Below are positions 26,281 to 35,584 of a stretch of 64,000 nucleotides of DNA, piece by piece. Source of the DNA: Gp6-AA40 sp036407095. GTDB taxonomy: Bacteria > Acidobacteriota > Vicinamibacteria > Vicinamibacterales > UBA2999. The stretch covers positions 428,294 to 492,293 of the forward strand of contig DASWZV010000081.1 of NCBI GenBank assembly GCA_036407095.1. The letters run 5' to 3'. A program made the translations under genes and the position numbers. Under the pieces are notes generated by a model. It did not search any database, was not told the origin of the DNA, and saw only the letters and a list, made by a program, of their open reading frames with translations. Position 1 is the stretch's first letter. Every line of letters starts with the position of its first letter.

Positions 26281-26325
26281 AAACGAAAAAGGCCCAGGGA
26301 GGCAGGTGCGCCTCCCTGGGCCTGA
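26281..26325 (-). terminator. Rho-independent terminator of the large TonB receptor gene
   Basis: On the minus strand a 13-bp stem GGCCCAGGGAGGC with loop GCACCT and GCCTCCCTGGGCC is followed by TTTTTCGTTT. It lies just past the receptor stop at 26344. Confidence 0.92.
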
Positions 26326-26343
26326 GGTTTTGAAGCCTGCCGC

Positions 26344-29300
26344 CTACCAGGCGAACTCGGCCGCGAGTCGGAACACCCGCGGGTTCATGTACGCCTGCGG
26401 TGCGAGGTAGCCATTGACGTTCGGCACGAAAGTCGTGTTGTAGAAGAGGATCGTGTTCTGGTTCATCACGTTGTAGATGTCCAGGCCGCCGGTCAGCCGC
26501 TGCCGGCCGAAGCGCACGATCTTCTTGAAGCTCAGGTCGAGCTGCCGGTTACGCCCCGGATAGAACGTGCCCGGTTGAACGAGGTTCGCGTTGAACTGCA
26601 CACCGGTGAGCGGGCGACCGATCTGCTGTGCGATCGCCGCAGCCGTTGCATCCGTCGGGCTCGCAGGGTTGATTGTGAAGGTCGCCGGCAACGAACCACC
26701 GAGCTGGTCGGTGCTGGCGTTGTTCGGCGTGCCGTTGAGGATCACGCGGTCGCGGTACACCGTGCTGACCAGCACATCGGCTCTCGGGATGACGTACGAG
26801 GCCTGGCCGTTGAAGGACGTCTGGACCGGCGACGAGACGTGACAGTACGGGTTCGTCGCCCAGCCGGGATTCTCGGGGATTGCCGCACGCAGTTCGCACC
26901 AATCGTTGGTCACCTTGCCCGTGCTCGTGCCGCCCGAAAAAGTCACGCCCTTCACATTGCGCACGTTGAAGGTGACGTCGACGCCGTTGAACACCCGCGT
27001 GTCGTCGCCAATGTCCTTTGTCGACCGCAGCACCAGGCTCTGGGTACGGGCAAACGCGTCCGGCGTCTTGTTGAGGAATCCGCCGATCTGCGAAGGAGAG
27101 CCCGCCGGCAAGCGGCCAAGTGAATCGGTCGGCACCGGCACCGAGAACGTCGTGAAATCGCTCGGAGCGATGTTGACATCGTCGGTCACGACGCCACCGG
27201 TCGTGTACATCGTGAACACCCGCCGGTAGTACCCGACTTCAACCGACGCTCGGGGGAAGATCTCCTGCTGGACGGACGCACCGAACGACCAGTCCGATGG
27301 CCGGATGCCCGACCCGTGGGTCAGTTGCGGGTCGATGGTTGCGCCGATGAACTGGTTCGAGCCGAACTGCAGGTTGCTGATCTGGCCGCAGGTGTCGATG
27401 CTGCCGGTGGTCGCCGGACTCTGCGCCAGCGGGTTCGCCAGATCGCAATCGGGCACGAAGTTGTTGTTGGTGTCCGACCACGTGCGCGTCACCGACGGAT
27501 TGGCAAACCCCGCGGCAGCGCCGCCAGGAATACGCAGCGACGGATTCGCCTGCGAGAGCAGGTTGCCGACGCTGGCGCCCTGCAGATACTTGCCGATGTT
27601 CACCTTCAGCGCCGTCTTGCCGTTGCCGAAGAGATCGTAGGCTGCGCCCATTCGTGGCGTGATGTCGTGGTACCCGGTGACGCCATCCCCCTTGTCGAAG
27701 TGAACGCCGGGGAAGAAGCGGCTCTTCGGCTGATCGACGGCCGGGAACCAGCTCCACGGATTGTCGTAGCGCAACGCGCCCTGCAGCGTCATGCGCCCCA
27801 GGGTCCACTGATCCTGCGCGAAGAACGACGTCATCATCGCGCGCGCGTTGTTGAAGTAGGGGTTCGCGTACTCGGTGATTGAACTCGGACGGCTGGGGAT
27901 GAACGTGCCGTCGGCCGCCCGTGTGCCACCCGAGAACGTGTACGCCAGGCTCTGGTCGTTCGTGTACTCGGCGCGGTCGTCCTTCCACCAGTTGCCCTGG
28001 TAGCCGAACTTCATGCTGTGCGAACCGGTGATGTACGAGCTGTAGAGGAACCAGTTGGCGCCGTCGGTCTTGTTGACGAGCCAGTTCTGCGACCGGTACG
28101 TCATCGCGCCCAGCGAGCCGGTCTGATTGATGATGGTCGCGTTGTCGGTGATGCGAACGAGGTTGCGGCCCGGATTCGGATCGAGCTCGCGGACTCCCCA
28201 CTGATAGTACGTGTTGCCCAGGCCTGCTTCGAGAAGCAGCCTGCTCGTCACCGGGCTCGTCCAACGCGCCGTCTGCACGCGCTGCGGGCTGAACTCGCCA
28301 TGGCCATCGGCATCCGGCGCCGTCGTCGCTCCCGGCGAGCCGCTGAAGTTTGCGGTACCCGTGCAGGTGCGGCAGACCGGCTGCTCGTCCCACGAGAACG
28401 TGATCTTGTTCTTCTGGGAGGCCTGCCACGTGATGCGCGGCGTGTAGTTCTCCCACATGCGATCGTAGTACGCGGGCTTGGAAAAGTCCGGGTTGTAGTA
28501 GAACTGCGACGCGTTGCCCACATTCTGGTTGTAGTAGACGTTCAGGATGTTGCGGCGCGAACCCTGCTCGCGGACGCTCATGTAGTACCAGAGCTTGTCC
28601 TTGATGATCGGACCGCCGATCGCCGCGTTGAAGTCGTAGACGTGATAGGTCGGGTTCGGCGTTCCGGCGCCCTTCAACCGCAACTCGTCGGTGTAATTGT
28701 TCGACTGCATTCCCTTCGAGAAGCCGGATGTGGCGACGAGGCCCGACACGGTGTTGCCACCCTGCTTCGGGACGATGTTCATCTGGACGCCGGCGGTTTC
28801 GGCTTCGCCGAGGCCGCCTGAGGTCAGCACCGATACTTCGGCGGCGTTGCCGATGTCCGCGGTGTAGTTCGGCGGCTGGTTGCCTCCGGGCGGATTGCTG
28901 ATGTTCATCCCCTCGACCGTCAGGCGCGACTCGACGCCGCGGCCGCCGTGCACCGGGAAAATCGCGAACACCGGACCGGTGTTGACGTCGGTGATGTTCG
29001 ACGTCATGCCGGGCACGGTGTTGAGCAGATAGCTGTAGCTGCGGACCGCCGGCAGGCTGCGCATCGTCTCGTTGTCGAGCGTGAGCTCCCGTTTGGTGCT
29101 CGCGACATCGACGACCGGTGATTCGCCGGTCACCGTGATCGTTTCCTGCACGCCGCCGACCTTCAACTCGCCGTTGATGGTGATGACGCCGCTGCCGGTC
29201 AGGATGACGCCTTCGCGCTTCTGCGGCGCGAAGCCCGAGAGGGAGAACGTGACGGAGTACTGACCCGGCTGCAGACTCTCGATGCGATAGCGCCCGCTGC

Positions 29301-29484
29301 CGTCGGTCGTCGCACTTCGGACCTTTTCGATCAGCGCTGAACTGGACGCTTCCACAGTGACTCCCGGGAGAACGGCTCCCGAGGCGTCGGTCACCACGCC
29401 GGCAAGCGTGGCCTGGGCCCACGCGCTCGCTGGCGCCACAAGCAGTAGGGCCATCAGGCCCAACGTGCGTAACACTCGTCGCAT
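26344..29484 (-). CDS. Large TonB-dependent receptor with CarboxypepD regulatory domain
   Basis: 1046 residues from the ATG at 29484, supported by AGGTGAAGGA and the signal peptide MRRVLRTLGLMALLLVAPAS. Residues 25-105 are a carboxypeptidase regulatory-like domain (LAGVVTDASGAVLPGVTVEA). A plug domain follows (STKRELTLDNETMRSLPAVR and GGRGVESRLTVEGMNISNPP, then NAAEVSVLTSGGLGEAETAG). The remaining 750 residues form the barrel, ending RVFRLAAEFAW with an aromatic C-terminus. This is the Oar/CirA-like class expanded in Acidobacteriota, often linked to uptake of oligosaccharides or peptides. It stands alone with its own terminator. No sugar-binding partner lies nearby. Confidence 0.9.
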   Translation of the reverse strand: MRRVLRTLGLMALLLVAPASAWAQATLAGVVTDASGAVLPGVTVEASSSALIEKVRSATTDGSGRYRIESLQPGQYSVTFSLSGFAPQKREGVILTGSGVITINGELKVGGVQETITVTGESPVVDVASTKRELTLDNETMRSLPAVRSYSYLLNTVPGMTSNITDVNTGPVFAIFPVHGGRGVESRLTVEGMNISNPPGGNQPPNYTADIGNAAEVSVLTSGGLGEAETAGVQMNIVPKQGGNTVSGLVATSGFSKGMQSNNYTDELRLKGAGTPNPTYHVYDFNAAIGGPIIKDKLWYYMSVREQGSRRNILNVYYNQNVGNASQFYYNPDFSKPAYYDRMWENYTPRITWQASQKNKITFSWDEQPVCRTCTGTANFSGSPGATTAPDADGHGEFSPQRVQTARWTSPVTSRLLLEAGLGNTYYQWGVRELDPNPGRNLVRITDNATIINQTGSLGAMTYRSQNWLVNKTDGANWFLYSSYITGSHSMKFGYQGNWWKDDRAEYTNDQSLAYTFSGGTRAADGTFIPSRPSSITEYANPYFNNARAMMTSFFAQDQWTLGRMTLQGALRYDNPWSWFPAVDQPKSRFFPGVHFDKGDGVTGYHDITPRMGAAYDLFGNGKTALKVNIGKYLQGASVGNLLSQANPSLRIPGGAAAGFANPSVTRTWSDTNNNFVPDCDLANPLAQSPATTGSIDTCGQISNLQFGSNQFIGATIDPQLTHGSGIRPSDWSFGASVQQEIFPRASVEVGYYRRVFTMYTTGGVVTDDVNIAPSDFTTFSVPVPTDSLGRLPAGSPSQIGGFLNKTPDAFARTQSLVLRSTKDIGDDTRVFNGVDVTFNVRNVKGVTFSGGTSTGKVTNDWCELRAAIPENPGWATNPYCHVSSPVQTSFNGQASYVIPRADVLVSTVYRDRVILNGTPNNASTDQLGGSLPATFTINPASPTDATAAAIAQQIGRPLTGVQFNANLVQPGTFYPGRNRQLDLSFKKIVRFGRQRLTGGLDIYNVMNQNTILFYNTTFVPNVNGYLAPQAYMNPRVFRLAAEFAW

Positions 29485-29859
29485 TCCTTCACCTCTCACT
29501 GAAACAGGGGACTTCCTGGTCACTGTTCGCACAGACTGCAAGCCACGACCGACGTGCGAGCCTTTGGGGTTATGCAAATTTCGCGACATGGGGCGGGCGG
29601 CATATTGAAGCCGAACACGCGGGATGAATTCAAGGGATCAAATGTGAAAAATTTGAGCCGCGCGCGGAGCGAAGCCGGCGGGTCTTGTCACGATCAGGCC
29701 CAGAAAGGCCGCAAAACGCACGAATGAACTGAATTATCGGAGAGGCCTTGGACCCTGAAAGATTTCGAAGTCCGTTTTCGAGCCCCGTAACTGATCGCAC
29801 GAAGCCGAGGCTTCCTGCACAGCGGGATTCAGGTTTTTGTTTGGACCGATCTAACGACG
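29485..29859. other. Intergenic region upstream of the large receptor, no gene
   Basis: 375 bp between the receptor start and the stop of the ankyrin gene of module B. I see no coding frame or repeat; it should contain the receptor promoter and the end of the module B transcript. Confidence 0.55.
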
Positions 29860-31551
29860 CTACTTTGCGGCCGCGACGGGGATGCGTTTCTTCGCCGCGA
29901 GTAGCAACTCGATCAATGCGGCGGTCTCCGGGAAGCCTTCGCCCTGCGCCTGCTTCACGCCGGGCACGCCGATGCCTTTCGCGAGATCGAGCGCGGTCCG
30001 GCCGTTGGCGTCCTTCGCCTCGAGATCGGCGCCGTTCTCGGCGAGGAACTTCACGAATGCGGTATAGCCTCGCTCGGCCGCGCCGTGTAGCGCCGTTTGA
30101 TGCGGCACCGCCCTTGCGCTCGGTACCTGGCTGGCGCGACCACCACGGCCGGCGCGAGCCGCGGCAGTCGCTGCCGCACTGTACTCACCGCTGCGTACCG
30201 AGTCGGTCACCATTCTCGCGTTGATATCGGCTCCCGCGTCGAGCAGCAGCTTCATCGTCGCGAGCACGCCTTCGTTGGTGCGGTTGCGTCCGCGCGTGAC
30301 GCGCGTCCCGAACTCGACACCGGCCGCCGCCATCAACGGCGTAACCCCTTCCTTGCTCGGTAGATCGACGAGCGCCTTGTGCTCGAGCAGCAGACCGACG
30401 AACGGCGCATCGCCGGCGCGCGCGGCGCGCAGCAGCGGCGTCGCGCCCTGCGCCAGAATCGTGTCGCCGCCGCGATCCTGCGGCACATCGCGATACGGTG
30501 GACGCCGCTTCAACTGGAGGTTGGGATTGGCGCCCTTGTCGAGCAGCATCTTCGCAACGGCGAGCGCGGTCACCGAATCCTCACTCGGGATGACCGCCAT
30601 CGCGCCGTTGCCCTTGGTCGGCAGCGTGTTCACGTCGGCGGCCATGTACAGCGGCGAGCGGCCGAAGAGGTCCCACTTGTCGACATCGGCGCCGGCGGTG
30701 ATCATGAACGCGGCGAACTCGAAGTGGAGATTCATGAGCGCCATGTTCAGCGGCGTGATGCGCTCGGGGTCCTCGAGATCCGGATCGGCTCCGGCCGCGA
30801 TCAGATGCCGCGCGCATTCGACGCAGCCTTCACGCGCGGCGTAGAGCAGCGGGGTGAAGCCGCCCTTGTTCATGTCCTTCGGACGCGGTTCGGTAATCAC
30901 TTTGCGTTCCCACTGGCGGATCACGCCGCGCGCGTTGACGTCGGCGCCCTTCGAGGCCAGCAGCTTCACCATCTCGGCCTGACTCTGCGCGGCCGCCCAC
31001 ATCAGGGCCGACTGCCCGCCGAACGCTTCCTTCGCGTTGACGTCGGCGCCGGCTTCGAGCAGCCGCCTGGCGGCTTCGACATGACCGCTGCGTGCGACTG
31101 CCATCAACGGCGTTTCACCTTCGGGGTTCTTCGTGTTCGGATCCGCCCCGGCCTTGAGCAGTGCCTCGATGACCGGCGCCGAGCCGATGATGGACGCCTC
31201 GGTGATCGCCGACGTCCCGAACTGGTTCTTCAGCTTGACGTCCGCGCCGGCCTTGATCAGCGTGCGCACCAGCTCGAGATCGCCATTGCTCGCCGCCCAC
31301 ATGATCGCCGTCGTCCCATCGGGGCCCGGGGTGTTCGGGTTGGCGCCTTTCGCGAGCACGCGCAGCGCCGCCGCGCGATCGCCGCGTTCGGCCGCGTCGA
31401 GGAGCGTCGTCTCTGCCGCGGATGTGATTGAGACCGCGGCCAGGAACGCCATCCAGAAATTCAGAATGCAGAATGCAGAATGCAGACAGGACGTCGAGCA
31501 ACGTTTCAGTGTCTGCATTCTGCATTCTGCATTCTTCATTACAGAGTTCAT
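29860..31551 (-). CDS. Secreted ankyrin-repeat protein, module B
   Basis: 563 residues if it starts at the ATG at 31551, which lies 1 bp after the DUF1552 stop and has GGAG in the last codons of that gene. In that case residues 3-34 are translated from a repeat (MKNAECRMQ, then LHSAFCILNFW). The original start may be the ATG at 31452 (MAFLAAVSITSAAETTL), which now lacks a Shine-Dalgarno. About ten ankyrin units follow, with the same insert as the paralogues (EPRPKDMNKGGFTPLLYAAR). It ends with MVTDSVRSGEYSAAATAAARA and three further units. The hydrophobic N-terminus predicts export or membrane anchoring. It is the last gene of module B. Confidence 0.85.
   Translation of the reverse strand: MNSVMKNAECRMQTLKRCSTSCLHSAFCILNFWMAFLAAVSITSAAETTLLDAAERGDRAAALRVLAKGANPNTPGPDGTTAIMWAASNGDLELVRTLIKAGADVKLKNQFGTSAITEASIIGSAPVIEALLKAGADPNTKNPEGETPLMAVARSGHVEAARRLLEAGADVNAKEAFGGQSALMWAAAQSQAEMVKLLASKGADVNARGVIRQWERKVITEPRPKDMNKGGFTPLLYAAREGCVECARHLIAAGADPDLEDPERITPLNMALMNLHFEFAAFMITAGADVDKWDLFGRSPLYMAADVNTLPTKGNGAMAVIPSEDSVTALAVAKMLLDKGANPNLQLKRRPPYRDVPQDRGGDTILAQGATPLLRAARAGDAPFVGLLLEHKALVDLPSKEGVTPLMAAAGVEFGTRVTRGRNRTNEGVLATMKLLLDAGADINARMVTDSVRSGEYSAAATAAARAGRGGRASQVPSARAVPHQTALHGAAERGYTAFVKFLAENGADLEAKDANGRTALDLAKGIGVPGVKQAQGEGFPETAALIELLLAAKKRIPVAAAK
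31458..31536. repeat. AT-rich heptad repeat hairpin, family P4, copy 1
   Basis: The left arm has GAATGCA units in tandem and ends CAGAC; the right arm GTCTGCATTCTGCATTCT mirrors it around about 23 bp. It lies inside the 5' end of the ankyrin frame of module B. Confidence 0.88.
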
Positions 31552-31552
31552 G

Positions 31553-32839
31553 TCAGATCTCCGAGAAGAGACCGCCGCTGTCGCCGAGCTTCTCGACCGG
31601 GATGTTGTTGCGATCGAAGATCGTCACGAGCAGATCGGCAAAGCGCGAGTCCTGCGGGTACTTCAGATGCTGCCCGCCCTTGATCCGTCCGTTCGCGTGG
31701 CCCAGGATCGCCGATGGCAGCGGATCGTTGTTGTGCTTGTCGCTGTTGCTCATGTTGCTGCCGAACAGGATCGTCGAGTGATCGAGCACCGTGCCGGTGC
31801 CCTCCTTCGCCTTCGACAGCCGATCGACGAACTTGGCGAACACCTCGGTGTGATAGCGCTGGATCTGCACCAGCTTGGCCTGCTTCTCCGCCTGGTTGCC
31901 ATGATGCGAGAGCGGATGGAAGGCCTCGGCGATGCTGAGGTTCGTGTAGGTCCGCATGCTCGCTTCGCGATCCATCGAGAAGGTGATGACGCGCGTGATG
32001 TCGGCCTGGAACGCGAGCGCCATCAGATCGAATATCAGCTTGAAGTGCTCGGTGATGTCGTTGGGCGTGCCGACCGGCGCGTCGGGGATATCGAGGCGCG
32101 ACATATCCGCCTGTGCCGCCATCTGCACACGACGTTCGATCTCACGCACGGAATCGAGGTAATCGCTGACGACCACGCGATCGCTGACGCCGAGGCTGGC
32201 CTGCAGCCGCGCCGCCTGCCCCTGCACGCGATCGAGGATGCTGCCGGTCTCGTGAAGAATCGCGGCGCGCTCGTTCTCGGTATCGCCCTGGCCGAACAGC
32301 TTCTGGAACACCGCGCGCGGGTTGCCTTCCTGCGGCAGCGACTGCGTCGGCGTGCGCCACGCGATCCGCGCCCCGCCGAGTGCGGTCGTCAGCTCCAGCG
32401 ACGGCAGGCGCGTGCCCTGACCGATGTGCCGCGCCGCGAACTGATCGGCGCTGACACCCGCGTCGGGACTGCCGACGCCGTGATCCCACGGTTTCACGCA
32501 GGTGAGCCACGTCATCTCGATATAGCCGTGCGGCTCTGGCGTTTCGCCCGGCTTGTTGCGCAGCCCCGAGACGATCGTCAGGTGCTCGCGCAGCGGCTCG
32601 AGCGGCTGCAGGATCGGCGACATCTCGTAGTTCGTGCCGGTCTGCGCCGGCGACCACTTGTCCATGATCGCGCCGTGCGGGAAGCCGACGAACGCAAGCC
32701 GCTTCGGTGCGGCGGCCGCGGCCGTCTGCGCCCACGCCGTCGCCGCCGGATGCATCGCATCGAGCAGCGGCAGCGCGATCGTCGCGCCCACGCCCTTCAG
32801 AACCGTTCGCCGTGAGACCTGCTTCTTGAATACGAACAT
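31553..32839 (-). CDS. DUF1552 protein, module B
   Basis: 428 residues from the ATG at 32839, with GGGAG upstream. The N-terminus KKQVSRRTVLKGVGATIALP is a Tat signal. DUF1552 blocks correspond to those of modules A and C: FVGFPHGAIMDKWSPAQTG, ASMRTYTNLSIAEAFHPLSH and HSTILFGSNMSNSDKHNNDP followed by ILGHANGRIKGG. It has no recognised catalytic residues. Its stop is 1 bp before the likely ankyrin start, suggesting coupled translation. A P4 repeat separates it from the DUF1592 gene. Confidence 0.9.
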   Translation of the reverse strand: MFVFKKQVSRRTVLKGVGATIALPLLDAMHPAATAWAQTAAAAAPKRLAFVGFPHGAIMDKWSPAQTGTNYEMSPILQPLEPLREHLTIVSGLRNKPGETPEPHGYIEMTWLTCVKPWDHGVGSPDAGVSADQFAARHIGQGTRLPSLELTTALGGARIAWRTPTQSLPQEGNPRAVFQKLFGQGDTENERAAILHETGSILDRVQGQAARLQASLGVSDRVVVSDYLDSVREIERRVQMAAQADMSRLDIPDAPVGTPNDITEHFKLIFDLMALAFQADITRVITFSMDREASMRTYTNLSIAEAFHPLSHHGNQAEKQAKLVQIQRYHTEVFAKFVDRLSKAKEGTGTVLDHSTILFGSNMSNSDKHNNDPLPSAILGHANGRIKGGQHLKYPQDSRFADLLVTIFDRNNIPVEKLGDSGGLFSEI

Positions 32840-32857
32840 GTCGGATCTCCCAGGCTG

Positions 32858-32952
32858 TAATGCAAGATTCAAAATGCAAAATGCGAAAGACAAAAGGCCA
32901 CCCCGGCTCTAGCGCCCGCCTTTTTGCATTTTGCATTTCGCATTTTGCATTA
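32858..32952. repeat. AT-rich heptad repeat hairpin, family P4, copy 2
   Basis: Left arm TTCAAAATGCAAAATGC and right arm TTTTTGCATTTTGCATTTCG form an inverted pair around about 30 bp. It occupies the gap between the DUF1592 and DUF1552 genes of module B. Confidence 0.9.
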
Positions 32953-32968
32953 CGCCAGTTGAGTCACG

Positions 32969-35569
32969 TCACTTCTTGGCCACTCGACCCTCGTCTGCCG
33001 CCGGCTGCGGCACTCGACGCAGCCGGAATTGATCACTCTTCACTACTGCTTCCACCAGGGTCGAAAACTTGTAGTCGCTTGCTGCTGCACCGTGAACGAT
33101 GCGACGCACGGTGGGCATGTCGTAATACTCCAACTTGCGTCCGGTCGCGTACGTCAGCAGGCCTTCGGTGAACGTCTGCGCAAACTGTTCGGGCCGGCGC
33201 AGCAGCGCCTTGCGCAGATCGTCCGGGCCGGCGATCTTCGTGCCGTCTGGCAGCAGACCCGAGGAATCGATCGCCGCCCCGGCATAGCGATCGCGATCGC
33301 GCCACATGCCGGTGGCATCGAAGTTCTCGAGCGCCAGCCCGAGCGGATCCATGACCGCGTGACACGCGGCGCAGGTCGGGCTCGCACGATGCTTCGCCAT
33401 CATCTCGCGCACCGTGAGCGCCTTGGTGGTGCCGATGTCTTTCTCATCGAGCGTCGGCACGTTCGGCGGCGGCGTCGCGGGCGGCACACCTTGAATGTGT
33501 TTGAGAATGAACGCCCCGCGCAGCACCGGTGACGTGCGGTTGGGATACGCCGCCGCCATCAGCACCGCGCCTTTGCCGAGCAGCCCCCATCGAGTGGAGT
33601 TGGCGAGCTCCACCCGGCGGAAGCGATCGCCTTTCACATCCGTGATGCCGTAGTGCAGCGCGACGCGTTCGTTGAGATACGTGTGCGTCGCGCGGAGCAG
33701 ATCGACGACGCTGCGATCCTCGCGGAAGATGCTGTCGGAGAAGAGCGTCAGCTCGGTACGGAAGTCATCGCGCGGATCCGATCGGCCCGATGCGTATGGG
33801 AACACCGACTGGTCCGGCACGATCTCGTCGAGCCGCTTCATGTCGAGCCACTGCTGGACGAAGTTGCTCGCCAGCGTGATCGAGCGCTGATCGGCGAGCA
33901 TGCGCTTGACCTGCCGATCGAGCACCGCGGGATCCTTGAGCCTGCCGGCGATGGCCAGCTGCAGCAGCTCTTCGTCCGGAATCGTGTTCCAGAGGAAGAA
34001 TGACAGATTCGACGCCAGCTCGAGATCGGTGATGGCGTACCTCTGGCCGGGGCCCAACCCCGCCGGCACGTGCTCGGCCCGATACAGGAAGAAGGGGCTC
34101 GCGAGCAGACCCGTGAGCGCGCTGCGAATGCCGCCCTCGAAACCGGAATCTTTCACTCCGTCCTGGTAATACTGGAACAGCTCGGTCACGTCCTCCGCCG
34201 TCACGGGGCGTCGATAGGCGCGCCTCGCGAGTGATGCGATGATCTTCTTGGCACATCCGACTTCGCTCGCATCCAATTCAGGCGAGCTTCGTCGAGACCG
34301 CGCGAGCGCGGGGGAGGACCTTTCGACGCGCGCAGTTGTTTCCGGATGACAAATGAAAATACGTTCGCGGCTCGGTGTGGCGCTCAGCCCTTTCGCGTCG
34401 AACGGGCCGCGCACCTGGAACGAGTTGACGCGATACAGGCGATCCTGCCCGCCGCCGGGCGCGAACACCTGCAGCTGATCATCCGACTCGGCGAACGTCC
34501 GTCGCTTGAATGCCACGCCGATGTTGTGCGGTCCGGCCGTCGCGTTGAAGCGGATGTTTTTCAGGCGCGCGTTGACCCGATCGAGCGCGCCGTTCTGCAC
34601 CTGATCGTACGCCTTCATATCCTCTTCGCCGCCGATCACCGTCTCGTAGACGACCTTGTTGTCGAGCGTCACCACGAGCGGGTTCTCGAACTCCATTCCG
34701 TTGCCCCAGATGTGGGTCGCCATGTCGGCGATGTCGACGATGTATTCACCGTCGGAGGGCAGATCGACCTTGCCGAGAATGCCGCCGCGGGTGCCGAGCG
34801 GAAGGCCGGGCACGTGCGTGAGCTGGTTGCCAGAGCCGGCGCGGAACGTCCAGCCGCCAGGTCGCGCGTCTGCCCGCCCCAGTGCCTTCACCGCGACAGC
34901 GCGTGCGGCGATGACATACTGCTCGATGAACGACGGCGACACCTGCAGCGCGTCCGCGATGTTGTCGAAGCCCTCGGCGATGTCGTCCGCGGGCAGCACT
35001 TCGGTCGCATTGAAGTCGACCGCCAGGAGATCGCGAACCGCGTTCGAGTACTCCTTGCGATTGAGCCGGTGCAGCACGACCCGGTCCCTGACGTGCGCAG
35101 GCGCTTCGACGCGATCGAGCGACGTTTCGAGCCACGCGACTAACGAGTCGACCGCCGCAGATTCCGGCTGCTTCGCGCCGGGCGGCGGCATCACGCGCCC
35201 ACGCAGCTTGCGCACGGCCTTTTCGTACACATCGGCATGCTGCCCGATGCTGTCTGGCGTGACACCCTCGAAGCTGACGCCACCGGTCTTCGCCCGATCG
35301 TTATGGCACGTGACGCAGTACTGCTTGATCGTCGCCAGCTGCGCGTCGCCCGTAGAGGCCGCCTTTCCGCCTTCGCGAGACGCTACGGCGGACCCGCCGG
35401 AGCCTTTGGCGGCGGCGGGTAGGCGGCCTTCCTCTAGAGGCGCCTGCGTCGACACTCGAGTCAATGAAGCAACGACAAGCGCCATGCAAAATGCAAAATG
35501 CAAAATGCAAACGCCGCTGATTCGCGCGCGCCCGATTCGCTTTTGCATTTTGCATTTTGGATTTTGCAT
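32969..35569 (-). CDS. DUF1592-family multidomain protein with two CxxCH motifs, module B
   Basis: 866 residues from the ATG at 35569, which has GTGAG upstream but begins with repeat-derived MQNPKCKMQKR; an inner ATG at 35485 (MALVVASLTRVSTQAP) may be the older start. CVTCHND is at about 84-90 and CAACHAVMDPLGLALENFD at about 730. Intermediate blocks match the paralogues: VLHRLNRKEYSNAVRDLLAV, LARRAYRRPVTAED, LELASNLSFFLWNTIPDEEL and LANSTRWGLLGKGAVLMAAA. Two inserts missing from the paralogues come from palindromic elements: residues about 48-71 and about 424-438. The function is unknown; periplasmic heme binding is inferred. Confidence 0.9.
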   Translation of the reverse strand: MQNPKCKMQKRIGRARISGVCILHFAFCMALVVASLTRVSTQAPLEEGRLPAAAKGSGGSAVASREGGKAASTGDAQLATIKQYCVTCHNDRAKTGGVSFEGVTPDSIGQHADVYEKAVRKLRGRVMPPPGAKQPESAAVDSLVAWLETSLDRVEAPAHVRDRVVLHRLNRKEYSNAVRDLLAVDFNATEVLPADDIAEGFDNIADALQVSPSFIEQYVIAARAVAVKALGRADARPGGWTFRAGSGNQLTHVPGLPLGTRGGILGKVDLPSDGEYIVDIADMATHIWGNGMEFENPLVVTLDNKVVYETVIGGEEDMKAYDQVQNGALDRVNARLKNIRFNATAGPHNIGVAFKRRTFAESDDQLQVFAPGGGQDRLYRVNSFQVRGPFDAKGLSATPSRERIFICHPETTARVERSSPALARSRRSSPELDASEVGCAKKIIASLARRAYRRPVTAEDVTELFQYYQDGVKDSGFEGGIRSALTGLLASPFFLYRAEHVPAGLGPGQRYAITDLELASNLSFFLWNTIPDEELLQLAIAGRLKDPAVLDRQVKRMLADQRSITLASNFVQQWLDMKRLDEIVPDQSVFPYASGRSDPRDDFRTELTLFSDSIFREDRSVVDLLRATHTYLNERVALHYGITDVKGDRFRRVELANSTRWGLLGKGAVLMAAAYPNRTSPVLRGAFILKHIQGVPPATPPPNVPTLDEKDIGTTKALTVREMMAKHRASPTCAACHAVMDPLGLALENFDATGMWRDRDRYAGAAIDSSGLLPDGTKIAGPDDLRKALLRRPEQFAQTFTEGLLTYATGRKLEYYDMPTVRRIVHGAAASDYKFSTLVEAVVKSDQFRLRRVPQPAADEGRVAKK
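34257..34298. repeat. In-frame palindromic element, family P5, in DUF1592 gene B
   Basis: TCCGACTTCGCT at one end and GGCGAGCTTCGTCGAGAC at the other, around CGCATCCAATTCA. It encodes ARSRRSSPELDASEV between FICHPETTAR and CAKKIIASLARRAYRRP, a place where the paralogues have a much shorter spacer. Confidence 0.7.
35356..35428. repeat. In-frame palindromic element, family P5b, in DUF1592 gene B
   Basis: A segment of about 70 bp bounded by GGCCGCC and GGCGGCC, with an inner 27-bp near-palindrome at 35366-35392 that is identical to 61283-61309. It encodes the RLPAAAKGSGGSAVASREGG peptide just after the signal peptide. Confidence 0.85.
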
Positions 35570-35571
35570 TA
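35483..35571. repeat. AT-rich heptad repeat hairpin, family P4, copy 3
   Basis: Three CAAAATG units on the left arm and TTTTGCATTTTGCATTTT on the right arm, at the start of the DUF1592 gene and 12 bp from the MBL stop in module B. Confidence 0.9.
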
Positions 35572-35584
35572 CCCGCTCACTTTC

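Larger units (their letters stand above)
25956..26343. other. Intergenic region with foldback element and terminator
   Basis: This 388-bp gap lies between the dehydrogenase stop and the stop of the convergent receptor gene. It holds no gene: a large foldback (25998-26258) and a strong terminator (26281-26325) fill most of it. Confidence 0.75.

Noticed and set aside
27239..29422. Minus-strand frame of 727 codons inside the large receptor
   Set aside because: Arg/His-rich out-of-frame shadow; the barrel and plug motifs are in the frame ending at 26344.
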